In this document: positions 7,578-15,941 of the stretch, in pieces
Layout of the letters: the number at the start of each line of letters is the position of its first letter
Numbering within the stretch: position 1 is the stretch's first letter
Source: Pseudomonadota bacterium
Lineage (GTDB): Bacteria > Pseudomonadota > Alphaproteobacteria > Micropepsales > Micropepsaceae
Direction: 5' to 3'
Assembly (NCBI GenBank): GCA_021817355.1
Contig: JAKAVI010000317.1
Location: 1-25,302 of the forward strand
DNA length: 25,302 bases
Position numbers and translations under genes: made by a program
The notes under the pieces: generated by a model
Database searches by the model: none
The model's input: only the letters and a program-made list of their open reading frames with translations
What the model was told of the DNA's origin: nothing

Positions 7578-8570
7578 ATGAGCGATAAATTCCGCGCCCT
7601 ATTAATCGAGAAGTCCGGGGACACGCAAAGCGTGTCGGAACGGGAACTGAGCCGCAGCGATCTCATGGACGGAGATGTCACGGTTTTGGTGTCCCATTCG
7701 ACCATGAACTACAAGGATGGGCTTGCGCTGAGCGGGCGCTCTCCGGTAGTCCGCCGTTTTCCGATGATTCCCGGAATTGATCTTGCAGGAACCGTGGAAA
7801 GCTCAACCCACCCGCAGTTTCGCCCCGGCGACAAGGTGCTGTTGAATGGCTTTGGTTTGGGGGAGACGCATTTTGGTGGCTATAGCCAGGTGGCGCGGGT
7901 GCGGGGAGACTGGCTCGTCAAGCTGCCGCAGGCATTCACCCCGGCCCAGGCCATGGCAATCGGCACTGCGGGCTACACCGCCATGCTGGCACTTTTGGCC
8001 CTGGAGGGTGCAGGCATCCGTCCGCAGATGGGGCCAGCGCTGGTGACCGGGGCAACGGGGGGAGTAGGCTCAGTGGCAGTGGCATTACTGGCGGCACGAG
8101 GATTTGAGGTCCACGCCGTAACCGGTAAGGCCAAGGAAGAGGGCTATCTGCGGGGCCTTGGCGCGCAAGTTATCCTACCACGGGAGGAGCTCTCAGGAGC
8201 GGCGCGCCCGCTGGCCAAGGAGCGCTGGGCTGCAGCTATCGACAGTGTTGGTTCCACCACACTGGCCAATGTTCTGGCCTCGATCCGCTACGGTGGGGCG
8301 GTCGCAGCATGCGGCCTGGCCCAGGGGATGGATCTTCCGACATCGGTTGCGCCATTCATCCTGCGCGGTGTTTCGCTGCATGGCATCGAATCGGTTCACA
8401 TGGCTATGGAACGACGCCAGCTCGCATGGAAGCGCCTGGCCGAGGATCTGGATCGAGCCAAACTCGATGCCATGACCCGGAATATCGGTCTTGGCGATGT
8501 CGTGGCAGCGGGTAATGAAATCCTGGCCGGTCAGGTGCGGGGCCGTATCGTAGTCCAGCTCGCCGTCTGA
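7578..8570 (+). CDS. AcuI/YhdH-type quinone oxidoreductase (acrylyl-CoA reductase family)
   Basis: A 330-residue zinc-independent medium-chain dehydrogenase/reductase. The YhdH/AcuI hallmarks are NYKDGLALSGRSP (44-56), PMIPGIDLAGTV (62-73), GYSQVARVRGDWLVKLP and the NADPH-binding TGATGGVGSVAV (157-168). Characterised members reduce acryloyl-CoA to propionyl-CoA, which protects cells from acrylate during DMSP or 3-hydroxypropionate metabolism. This exact substrate is inference, since no other DMSP gene is present. The start ATG has AAGGAAG seven bases upstream. The LysE-type exporter follows after 32 bases and may be co-transcribed. Confidence 0.92.
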   Translation: MSDKFRALLIEKSGDTQSVSERELSRSDLMDGDVTVLVSHSTMNYKDGLALSGRSPVVRRFPMIPGIDLAGTVESSTHPQFRPGDKVLLNGFGLGETHFGGYSQVARVRGDWLVKLPQAFTPAQAMAIGTAGYTAMLALLALEGAGIRPQMGPALVTGATGGVGSVAVALLAARGFEVHAVTGKAKEEGYLRGLGAQVILPREELSGAARPLAKERWAAAIDSVGSTTLANVLASIRYGGAVAACGLAQGMDLPTSVAPFILRGVSLHGIESVHMAMERRQLAWKRLAEDLDRAKLDAMTRNIGLGDVVAAGNEILAGQVRGRIVVQLAV

Positions 8571-8602
8571 GGCAGCGGACGGCAGGGGGAGCGCCACCAG
8601 GA

Positions 8603-9259
8603 ATGGATTTTCTTATCCTTATCGGCTCAGGGATTTTGATCGGGCTGATCCTTGCTGCGCCGGTAGGACCGGTGAACCTCATTTGCATTCGCAGGGCATT
8701 GCAATATGGGCCGGTCAACGGCTTCGTCTCTGGTCTTGGCGCGGCAATGGGGGATGGCTTTTTTGCCGCCATTTCGGCCTTTGGCGTAACTGTGGTGGCT
8801 CGGCTGATCGAGGGCTTTTCCACACCGCTGCAGGTTGGTGGCGGGGTGTTGTTGCTGGCATTTGGCTTGCACACCTATCTGTCCCAGCCGCCGGCGTCCA
8901 AAGATGACGACCAGTCGCTCCCGCGCGAGGCGGCGCTGCCGTCCTCGCTGGTGCGAGCCATGGCTTCAACCTTTGCTTTGACCGTAACCAATCCGGCAAC
9001 ACTCTTTGGCGTTGCCGCCTTGTTTGCAAGCCTGGGCGGGCTGGCCGGGGAGGGCGCGAGCTACCTCGATGCCGCGGTGGTGGTGGGTGGCGTAATGGCG
9101 GGCTCAACTCTGTGGTGGTTCACGTTAACCGCTATTATCGGACTGTTTCATGCCCGTATTGATGGGCGCGTAATGCGCATCATCAACCATGCCAGTGGTT
9201 TTGCTGTTGCGAGCTTTGGCTTTGGCGTTCTAATCCATCTGGTGTGGAAGCTGCTCTAG
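8603..9259 (+). CDS. LysE/RhtB-family amino-acid exporter
   Basis: An inner-membrane protein of 218 residues with about six hydrophobic segments. The N-terminal signature reads GILIGLILAAPVGPVNLICIRRAL, with the PVGPVN-type motif of the LysE superfamily, then ALQYGPVNGFVSGLGAAMGDGFFAAI. A hydrophilic loop rich in charged residues (about 93-112) splits the two halves. Members export amino acids or similar small solutes by proton exchange; the substrate is not predictable. The start ATG has AGGA immediately before it and a purine-rich AGGGGGAG further up. It ends in TAG, one of the intact genes showing that TAG is a normal stop in this genome. Confidence 0.9.
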   Translation: MDFLILIGSGILIGLILAAPVGPVNLICIRRALQYGPVNGFVSGLGAAMGDGFFAAISAFGVTVVARLIEGFSTPLQVGGGVLLLAFGLHTYLSQPPASKDDDQSLPREAALPSSLVRAMASTFALTVTNPATLFGVAALFASLGGLAGEGASYLDAAVVVGGVMAGSTLWWFTLTAIIGLFHARIDGRVMRIINHASGFAVASFGFGVLIHLVWKLL

Positions 9260-10037
9260 GCGAAGGCACTACCATGTTGTGGCCAGCGATGCTCGCTGGC
9301 GCAGGCAGTCACGAAGTTTCCGGAAGTTCGTCCAGCAGCATCGGTCGTCTCGTGCGCCTTTGTTGGTGAGGTTGACCAACTCAGGTCGCGTCAATAAAGC
9401 CGAAGGGAGTGTTCCGTCCTGGCCTAACAGTCGAGTTGCATGCTGTATCAGCCCCATGCTTCGGACAGCAGTGCGGAGCCTCTCCGGTATACCTCTTAAC
9501 GAAGGGTTCGGACGATGGCATCATTAAAGACAGGCACTCGAACTGACCCGCCGGTAACGGACATTTCTTCAACATCGCTGGCATCAAACCGGGGAGCGGC
9601 GCGCCAGACCAGCGCAGAGTTCATTGCGGCATAAAGAACTCGTTCGGCAGGGCGCCCACCCTTTTTGGCAGGACTGTCGCTTGCATGACCCATCAACCGG
9701 TGGCTCTGTGATCAACATGAATGAGCAGAAAGTTCGACGTGGTGCCAGTAGTGTCAGATATTTCTTCTCACAAGATGACCAAACTTCCTGCTGGCACTGC
9801 AGATTTGTAGAAATTGACCACTGAACTACACGCAAAAGGCAGGACCGGCGCCGGCAGGATAATTTGACCAGATACGCTGGCCAGGGATACGGGATTTAAT
9901 AATTACATAAATCAGAAGATTGTTACGTTTGGCGCGCAACATTCGGGTGTCAACGCCGTTCCCGCCGCATCGCTCCTTCAGGCTTTTTCCAGTCGTGTAA
10001 TGGTGTTACGTTCCACAATCATTGGGGCGTACGGAAA
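9260..10037. other. Non-coding or decayed stretch before the AT-richer island
   Basis: Nearly 780 bases without a convincing gene. Short frames cover both strands; the most protein-like is a minus frame at 9496-9696 (66 residues, containing MSVTGGSVRVPVF) whose reading seems to continue only after stops, so it may be a gene remnant. I cannot match it to any transposase or other family. Base composition drops sharply near 9880-9930 (runs of A and T such as TTTAATAATTACATAAATC), which probably includes promoter sequence for the next gene. Confidence 0.4.
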
Positions 10038-11153
10038 ATGTCGAGCGGGGGCAGTTTCGACGATTTAGCTTTAGACTATATCGTGCTGGGCGCGGGAGCT
10101 GTGGTGCATGAGTATTATGTTCCGGCTCTTACCCAAATTGGCCGGATTAAAAATACGTGGATTTTCGATCCTAACCCGGAATCAGTAGCTGCGCTTAAAA
10201 AGTCCTTCCCGGACATCCGATGTGAGGAGGGTGACCCCACTCACATATTATCTACCGCGCGTCCCCACTCAGAGATGAGGCGGTCAGCCTTGATCGTGGT
10301 ATCGCCGAATATTACGCACAAATTCCTCGCTGCCCGTGGGCTGGAGGATGGATTTAATGTTCTGTGTGAGAAGCCGCTTGCCCTGACGACGAAGGATTGC
10401 TCCGAACTGAAGAATTTGGCCGAGAGCTTCCCTCGGAAACTCAAGGTCGCCATGTCGCGTCGCTATTTGCCATCCTTAATGTTGGCTCGTGATATAATTG
10501 CTTCGGGCGAATATGGCCCTGTGAAAAGCATAGGTGTGCATGATTGTACGCCATTTCTCTGGCGACCCCGCTCATTCTCGTTTTTCTCTAGTGACGCCGG
10601 CGGTGTTTTAGCGGATATGGGTGTCCACTATCTCGATTATCTTGATACGATCGTGGGTCCACTCGAACCGGTTAGCTATCAAGACGATGCCAGAGGTGGA
10701 AACGAATCCAGCTTGAAGTATAATTTGCGGGCCGGGCCAGTGATGATTGAGATGCGACTATCTCGAATTCATCAGACGGGCGCCTATATTGATATAATTT
10801 GCGCGCGCGTGCACATCCTTATAGATAAATCTTGCGAGAACAAAATTGTAGTGACGCCTTCCGGGCGACCCGCGAGAAACATCGCTGTTGATCATCCTTT
10901 CGATAATCCGGCATGGCCTGCAAATTTTCATGGCAGCTTCTGTCAAATGATTTCCGATTTTGAGCGAGCTGTGGCTGACCAACCAAGCTGCATCGCCGAT
11001 GCTACCGATGCCGAGCGGACCACAGCGCTAATAGAGTGGGCATATTCGTGCCGCAACGGGCAGGGGGTGGTACCGCGACGAAGTCTACCGCTGCAGAAAG
11101 GTTGCCAGAAGGACCTGGTCACCGGTGGAACCGGATTTATTGGCGGGCACTAG
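10038..11153 (+). CDS. Gfo/Idh/MocA family oxidoreductase, N-terminal half of a split fusion
   Basis: A NAD(P)-dependent sugar-type dehydrogenase of about 350 residues. The Rossmann start is YIVLGAGAVVHEYYVPAL (14-31), the EKP motif is at 111-113 (LCEKPLALT), and the second-domain motif GGVLADMGVHYLDYLD spans 188-203. Unusually, after the normal end of the domain the frame continues into KDLVTGGTGFIGGH (358-371), the first strand and glycine motif of an extended SDR epimerase, then meets TAG at 11151-11153. The same frame resumes directly with IDRLSDKVLDIRVTARS, so the gene is the first half of an oxidoreductase-epimerase fusion cut by one amber codon. The coding sequence is more AT-rich than its neighbours, suggesting acquisition. 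The ribosome binding site before the ATG is weak. The oxidoreductase itself looks complete. Confidence 0.85.
   Translation: MSSGGSFDDLALDYIVLGAGAVVHEYYVPALTQIGRIKNTWIFDPNPESVAALKKSFPDIRCEEGDPTHILSTARPHSEMRRSALIVVSPNITHKFLAARGLEDGFNVLCEKPLALTTKDCSELKNLAESFPRKLKVAMSRRYLPSLMLARDIIASGEYGPVKSIGVHDCTPFLWRPRSFSFFSSDAGGVLADMGVHYLDYLDTIVGPLEPVSYQDDARGGNESSLKYNLRAGPVMIEMRLSRIHQTGAYIDIICARVHILIDKSCENKIVVTPSGRPARNIAVDHPFDNPAWPANFHGSFCQMISDFERAVADQPSCIADATDAERTTALIEWAYSCRNGQGVVPRRSLPLQKGCQKDLVTGGTGFIGGH
11151..11153 (+). other. In-frame TAG separating two halves of a fusion gene
   Basis: The codon follows the dinucleotide-binding motif TGGTGFIGGH and precedes IDRLSDKVLDIRV in one continuous frame. In related SDRs a hydrophobic residue, usually Leu, stands here, so a TTG to TAG change is the simplest origin. 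Other genes in the window end in TAG, so reassignment of the codon is unlikely. Confidence 0.8.
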
Positions 11154-11189
11154 ATCGATCGACTGAGCGATAAAGTTCTAGATATACGG

Positions 11190-12251
11190 GTGACGGCGCG
11201 CTCGCCCGCGAGTTGCGCCAACGTTTCACGCTTTCCAGTCGAAATTGTGCCAGTTAATTTTCTCGATCAAACTTCAACGCGAGCTGCCGTTGAAGGTGCG
11301 CGTGTTGTTTACCATCTGGCGTATGGAAACGACGGACCCAACCGGGCAGCAATCACAATTGAAGGGACTCGCAACATCGTAGAGGCCGCAACCGCCGCAG
11401 GCGTCGAGTGTGTGGTTATACTAAGCACGATGTATGTCTTCGGATTTCCTGACGATAAGACGACAGTCGACGAGAGCTTCCCGTATCGGCCATATGGCGG
11501 AGAATATACCCGCAGTGAGGCAAAGATGGAACGCTGGGTGCTTGAGCGTGCGAAATCCTCATTGCCGACCCGTGTTGTGGTACTTAACCCGACTTGCGTC
11601 TATGGACCAGGTGGTGGCGCCTATACTTGCCTTCCCGTCGACTTGTCCCGAAAGGGCCAATTCTGCTGGATCGAAAACGGGACGGGTTTAGCCAATTACA
11701 CCTATGTCGGCAACGTTGTAGACGCGATTATGGCCGCGGTTGATTTACCTTCCGCACATAGACATCGCGTTATCATCAACGATGGCGCTGTCACTTGGCG
11801 CGAGTTTATTAGCCCACTCGTTGAAGCGGTGGCTGGAGACATTCCCAGCTATTCACCGCGTGAGCTGGCCCGTCTACCCCGGTTTGGTGGCCCTTTCAAA
11901 TTGCGAGACCTCATGCGGGCAGCAGCTTCGGCAGCTGAAGTTCGCAATGTCGCCAAACGTAGCCCGCGGATTCGTGCCGCCTTCGCTTTAGCAAACCGGC
12001 TGTGGCCCCGACCGCCTATGGGAAGTAGCGTGAATTTTTTGGAAGATGAGGGGCGGCCGTTTGCGCCCCGGGGGGATCCACCCGAGTGGTTGGGTGATTT
12101 GTACGGAACTGCTCGCGTGAAGTTCTCGTCTGCAAAGGCCCAGAATTGCTTGAATTGGTCTCCCCGCATTGACCTTGCCGCGGGGCAAGCCTTGACAATC
12201 GCGTGGCTGGTCGAGAACGGACGGCTACCGCGCAGCGGTGTGTGGTCATAG
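11190..12251 (+). pseudogene. NAD-dependent epimerase/dehydratase, C-terminal portion lacking its nucleotide-binding start
   Basis: An extended-SDR domain in the same frame as the oxidoreductase upstream. It shows VVYHLAYGNDGPN, the strand CVVILSTMYVFG (74-85), NPTCVYGPGGG and the late pattern YTYVGNVVDAIMAAV. If translated alone from the GTG at 11190 it would lack the TGGTGFIGG motif, which is encoded before the TAG at 11151, so it should not bind NAD. The catalytic YxxxK motif reads YTRSE (106-110 from the GTG), with Glu in place of Lys, although Lys112 is nearby; this may be another change or a subgroup feature. The domain probably acted on a nucleotide sugar or sterol-like substrate. I regard it as the second half of a broken or readthrough-dependent fusion. 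Confidence 0.75.
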
Positions 12252-12271
12252 ACGAACTCATCGGGCCGAAA

Positions 12272-12293
12272 CGGATATTTTCAATGATATCCC
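12272..12293 (+). terminator. Weak inverted repeat after the epimerase frame
   Basis: GGATAT (12273-12278) pairs with ATATCC (12287-12292) around an 8-base loop, 21 bases after the stop codon. There is no following T-run, so a terminator role is only a guess from position. Confidence 0.25.
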
Positions 12294-12482
12294 GTCGGGT
12301 CTCGCGGTTCAAAGTCCTTCTCTTTGTTTGCTCATCGCGCACCTAACGGGGTGACGAAGAGTGAGCTAAATCTTTTTGAAGGCTCCGCGGCCACAGATGC
12401 GACGCGGGAGAAAGCAGAGCGTGTTTGCAAATTCAGGGTGTTGCGTACACTCTGACGGCACATCAAGGCAGAGGGACAGCAG

Positions 12483-13272
12483 GTGGCGGGCGAGGGCAGA
12501 TCAGAACTGGGAACATCGTTACAGGCCCGCGTGGAACCGGATACCCGTCTGGGACGACGGATGATTATGCTGGGTACAGGCGGTTTTCTGGCCGCGGCCA
12601 CCACGGGGGCATTGCAGGCGGTCTCTGTGCCCTCGGGCGCTGAACCGCGCTGGGTGCCACAGTTCGAAGCCGCTGATCGCTGGCTTGACCTGCCGCACAC
12701 GCGACACCGCATGGTATTCGATGTACTGACCACCAAGGGCGCGATGGCAGCTCTCGAGTTTGCCGATAATTTTTTTGCGGCGAACGCGTCCGCCTATGAC
12801 CTGCTACCAAGCGCGCTGGGCGTGGTCATCGTTCTGCGGCACATGGCGACGTCATTTGGGTATAATGATCGCGTCTGATCAAAGTACGGGGCGGCAATTG
12901 CTCAGAAACTGGAATTCAATGCAAAAACTGCGATCGAGGCTGTTCACAGAAATCCGCTCAACGCGAGACCGAATTCAGCGGCTGTAAAAAATCACGCCCC
13001 GACACTGACATCTCTTGCGCAAAAAAGGGGTCCGCTTTGCCATCTGCGGCATGGCTACGGCGGGGATCGCGGGTATGGTAGCAAAGCTCGTGGGCGGCAA
13101 CGTCGGGGATATCCATCACGAGTTTGCTACGAACCTGATTGACAGCGCGTTCATGGTCCCAGCCGGAATTGTTGTCGTCAATCGCGCACAAGAGCATGGC
13201 TATGCTCTGGCCTATGTAGGTTACGGGCAACTTCTGCTTAATGTGACGGATGGAGCTCGTGGTTGCGTATAA
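12483..13272 (+). pseudogene. Tat-signal hypothetical protein, broken by a TGA and a frameshift
   Basis: The remains of an exported protein of unknown function. A GTG at 12483 with GAGGGA six bases upstream opens a frame with a twin-arginine signal (GRRMIMLGTGGFLAAATTGAL), then RWLDLPHTRHRMVFDVLTTKGA, FADNFFAAN and LGVVIVLRHMATSFGYNDRV. TGA follows at 12879-12881, where homologues I recall have Trp (NDAIWAKYG). The same frame then continues SKYGAAIAQKLEFNAKTA and reaches an A6G4 run at 13021-13030. Dropping one base there restores KGVRFAICGMATAGIAGMVAKLVGG and MVPAGIVVVNRAQEHGYALAYVG, the conserved second half (to about 13221). The usual stop after this point also appears lost, so the frame runs on to 13272 and overlaps the dsbA-like gene. 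The family is known to me only as Tat-pathway hypothetical proteins. Confidence 0.75.
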
Positions 13273-13879
13273 TTGCGACCAGTTTTTGCAGATCTGCAAA
13301 GTCAATAGCGCCTGGAACGAATAGGTCCCCCACAATCAGTCCGGGCGTACCTTCAAGTCCGAGTCCTCGGGCTTCTGCGCGAATGCGCGCAAGTTCGCCG
13401 TTAATGGCACCATTATGAGCCTTCATGTCTGCATTCAGAAGCTTGAGATTGATGCCAGCGTGACGCAACGCGCGACGAACTTGCTGCACGCTACTCAAGC
13501 GATCGGGCGTAGAAAGGAGCGCCTGGTGGGCGACGAGATACTTGCCCTGATACTGTGCCGCCAAAGCTGCCCGCGCCGCATAGGTTGAAACCGGACCAAA
13601 GATCGGCCAATCCTTGAACAGAACCCGCACGTCTGGATCAGTCTTGACCAAACGCTGAAAATCAGGGGCCATTACCCGACAATAGGGGCAGTTGTAGTCC
13701 ATATATTCTACCAGGGTGACTTTGGCCCGCGTTGAGCCAAGCCCCGGCATCTGCGGGGGAGCGAGAATCTGCGCCATACCGGCCGCGCTCACCTGTTCCA
13801 CCGCCTGACGCTGCGCGGTAGCACCGGCCGGGGCGGACATAAGAAACACGCCTATAAGAAGTATGACCAGAACGCGCAA
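13238..13879 (-). CDS. DsbA-family thiol:disulfide oxidoreductase, periplasmic
   Basis: A thioredoxin-fold protein of about 213 residues for thiol-disulfide exchange in the periplasm. The start region MRVLVILLIGVF with SAPAGATA is a signal peptide. The active site is CPYC (Cys64 and Cys67) in VEYMDYNCPYCRVMAPDF, and the cis-proline loop is GTPGLIVGD. The insert resembles the DsbA/DsbG-like proteins annotated as Com1-type. The frame stays open to 13963. I favour a TTG start at 13879 because GGTGGAG lies six bases upstream and the signal peptide then has normal length; a GTG at 13891 is the alternative. Its 3' end overlaps the broken Tat-signal gene on the other strand. Oxidase versus isomerase activity cannot be told. 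Confidence 0.9.
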   Translation of the reverse strand: MRVLVILLIGVFLMSAPAGATAQRQAVEQVSAAGMAQILAPPQMPGLGSTRAKVTLVEYMDYNCPYCRVMAPDFQRLVKTDPDVRVLFKDWPIFGPVSTYAARAALAAQYQGKYLVAHQALLSTPDRLSSVQQVRRALRHAGINLKLLNADMKAHNGAINGELARIRAEARGLGLEGTPGLIVGDLFVPGAIDFADLQKLVAIIRNHELHPSH

Positions 13880-13969
13880 AAAAATCTCCACCCACGGACG
13901 TGGTTGAGCACGTGATATACCGTTGCAAGGGTACGGCGACACCAAAACCAGATCAGGTATCAATAAAAT

Positions 13970-14746
13970 TCAAAACACCACATAGCCACCATCGATCACG
14001 AAAGTGTCGGCAGTGTGATAGCGCGAGGCGTCGGAGGCGAGATAAACCGCGATGCCGGAAAAGTCCTCCGGTTGGCCCCAGCGCCGCATCGGAACTCGCG
14101 GTATGACCTTTTCGGAGAAAACTGGATTATTCTGGGCGCCCTCGGTCATTTCGGTAGCGATCCAGCCCGGCGCAATTGAGTTGACCCGGATGCCATGGCG
14201 CGCCAGTTCCACGGCGAGAGCGCGCACCATCGACAACACGGCACCCTTTGAGGCGCCATAGGCAGCATTGCGGGCCGCACCTTCAATCCCTGCAGTCGAG
14301 GCCACCGCAATCATGGATCCTCCGGGGTCCCCGGTCTTGGCCCGCGCCGTCATGTGACGGGCGGCTTCTCGAAACGTCCAGAATACCCCGTCTTCATTGA
14401 CCGAGTGAACCTTTCTAAAGAGCTCTGTGGTCATTTCCGTGATCGGTGCACCGCCGCCTATGCCGGCATTGGCGATCACGCAGTCCAGGCGGCCGAAGTT
14501 CTCGACCGCAGCCTGGATGCCGGCACATACCTCATTTTCCTTGGAAACATCGACCCGGCGCGCTTCAGCCTTGCGCCCATAGCCGCGCAGCTTCTCAAGG
14601 GCCTTGGCGTTTTTGGCTTCATTGAGACCCCAGATCTCGACATCTGCGCCGGCGGCTGCCAACCCTTCAGCCATCCCAAGGCCGATCCCACCATTGCCAC
14701 CGGTTACGAGCGCGCACTTGCCGCGCAAATCAAATGGTTTGAACAT
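13970..14746 (-). CDS. SDR family NAD(P)-dependent oxidoreductase
   Basis: A classical short-chain dehydrogenase/reductase of 258 residues. The cofactor motif TGGNGGIG lies at 15-22, NAG at 93-95, and the catalytic residues are Ser150, Tyr163 and Lys167 (YGASK). The IAPGWIATEMTEGAQ loop and the C-terminal FVIDGGY are typical. The substrate is unknown; the sequence resembles 3-ketoacyl-reductase and gluconate-dehydrogenase types. The ATG has GGGAGA about seven bases upstream. It lies 90 bases from the DsbA-like start and 82 bases from the Nudix gene, all on the minus strand, so the three may be co-transcribed, but they share no evident pathway. Confidence 0.92.
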   Translation of the reverse strand: MFKPFDLRGKCALVTGGNGGIGLGMAEGLAAAGADVEIWGLNEAKNAKALEKLRGYGRKAEARRVDVSKENEVCAGIQAAVENFGRLDCVIANAGIGGGAPITEMTTELFRKVHSVNEDGVFWTFREAARHMTARAKTGDPGGSMIAVASTAGIEGAARNAAYGASKGAVLSMVRALAVELARHGIRVNSIAPGWIATEMTEGAQNNPVFSEKVIPRVPMRRWGQPEDFSGIAVYLASDASRYHTADTFVIDGGYVVF

Positions 14747-14828
14747 GATCCATCTCCCATGCGTCTGGCGATGAGGCTAGAGGGGCCGGTGGCTGTCGTC
14801 CAGCGCGCCGGGCCAATGACGCCGGCTT

Positions 14829-15272
14829 TTAGTGTGGCAGCGCGCGACCCAGATGCAGCTGGGCGCTGGTGTGGATCATGCGAAGGGTCTCCTGCCAGAG
14901 TTCCCGCGGCAATTTATCGAGCTCAAACCAGGTTGCGTCCATGGCATCGCTGGCGGCCACTGCCGTACCCGCGACAGCCCGGACGCCATAATCGATCAGG
15001 ACATAGTGTCCGGCGCCGCCAAGGGAGGCGGCATCGACGATTTCGGCGACGCCTGCAAGCCCCAGGATTTCGACCTCGAGACCGGTTTCTTCTCGGATTT
15101 CGCGCCTTAGGGCGTCTTCGAGGCGCTCTCCACGCTCAACCCGTCCCCCTGGCAGGCTCCAGTGCCCAGCCCGAGGGGGATTACGGCGCCGGATGAGCAG
15201 GACCTGGCCTTGCCGGTTCCAAATGACACCGGCCACACCCACGGTGATCGTGGCTGGCGGGGGTGCGGTCAT
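14829..15272 (-). CDS. Nudix hydrolase
   Basis: A 147-residue pyrophosphohydrolase. The Nudix box G-x5-E-x7-R-E-x-x-E-E-x-G is complete in GGRVERGERLEDALRREI followed by REETGLEVE (about 43-69), with the metal-binding Glu pair intact. The segment VGVAGVIWNRQGQVLLIRRRNPP and the WSLPGG lead-in resemble the ADP-ribose pyrophosphatase/MutT branch. The substrate is uncertain (ADP-ribose or an oxidised nucleotide). An ATG two codons upstream (15278) directly touches the AGGAG, while the ATG at 15272 stands six bases from it, so I chose the latter. It is divergent from the FKBP gene. Confidence 0.93.
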   Translation of the reverse strand: MTAPPPATITVGVAGVIWNRQGQVLLIRRRNPPRAGHWSLPGGRVERGERLEDALRREIREETGLEVEILGLAGVAEIVDAASLGGAGHYVLIDYGVRAVAGTAVAASDAMDATWFELDKLPRELWQETLRMIHTSAQLHLGRALPH

Positions 15273-15431
15273 GCACATCTCCTGTTGCTACCGGGCGCTT
15301 GGAGCGGTTGTATCTAGGATTTGCCCCGAAACGCGATTATTGGTGCTGTCGGCGCGGTTGGCCCAAGATTTGCCATTGCCGCGCAGCAAGACTATTCGAG
15401 AATGAACGGGACACAAGGAAGGGACTGGCCC

Positions 15432-15941
15432 ATGAGGGGTGCGACAGCGTGGCTTGGACTTCTTGGCTTGGCGTTCATGCTGGCGGTTGTGCCCGCGAGC
15501 GCGGCCGTTTCTTCCTCATTGGGCGCTGCCGCCAATGCAGCATTCATAAAGTCGTTTGCGGCACAAAAAGGTGTCTATGTCACCAATAGCGGGGTAGAGA
15601 TCAAGGTATTACACAACGGCTTTGGCAAACGTCCCACTGCGACTGATAGGGTCATCGTGAATTACACCGGCAAACTGATCAATGGTGAGGTGTTCGATGA
15701 AACCGAGCCAGGACTGCCAGCGACGTTCACAGTTGACGAGTTGATTCCGGGATGGACCGAGGCGCTGCAGAGGATGCGTGAAGGTGACCATTGGGAAATC
15801 GTGATCCCTGCCCATTTGGCCTATGGCGTGCGCGGTGCTGGCAGCGCCGTGCCACCAAACCAAACCCTGGTCTTTGATTTAACGCTGCTGAAGGTGTTGC
15901 CACCTGAGCAGCATTCTGGCGGCCACTCCGGCGGTCAGTAG
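15432..15941 (+). CDS. FKBP-type peptidyl-prolyl cis-trans isomerase, exported
   Basis: A 169-residue proline isomerase for protein folding in the periplasm. A signal peptide covers about residues 1-25 (hydrophobic run, then VVPASAA). The FKBP domain follows: TDRVIVNYTGKLINGEVFDET, then ELIPGWTEALQRMREGDHWEIVIP, LAYGVRGAGSAVPPNQTLVFDLTLL. The conserved Tyr, Asp, Trp and Tyr of the FKBP pocket are visible in these blocks. The tail is Gly/His-rich. The open frame begins at 15321, but the ATG at 15432 starts a normal signal peptide and has AAGGAAGGGA eight bases upstream. The glucan synthase gene begins 79 bases downstream, after a structured gap. It ends in TAG. Confidence 0.93.
   Translation: MRGATAWLGLLGLAFMLAVVPASAAVSSSLGAAANAAFIKSFAAQKGVYVTNSGVEIKVLHNGFGKRPTATDRVIVNYTGKLINGEVFDETEPGLPATFTVDELIPGWTEALQRMREGDHWEIVIPAHLAYGVRGAGSAVPPNQTLVFDLTLLKVLPPEQHSGGHSGGQ

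Noticed and set aside
9260..10037. Insertion sequence remnant
   Set aside because: I found no transposase motif, terminal inverted repeats or target duplication that I could defend, only suggestive short frames.
11151..12881. Reassigned stop codons (TAG and TGA read as amino acids)
   Set aside because: TAG and TGA both end several intact genes in the window, including the FKBP, LysE-type, lepB, queF and carD genes, so the standard code applies.
14354..15196. A 280-residue plus-strand open frame
   Set aside because: It is antisense to the SDR and Nudix genes, with a low-complexity Arg-rich second half.
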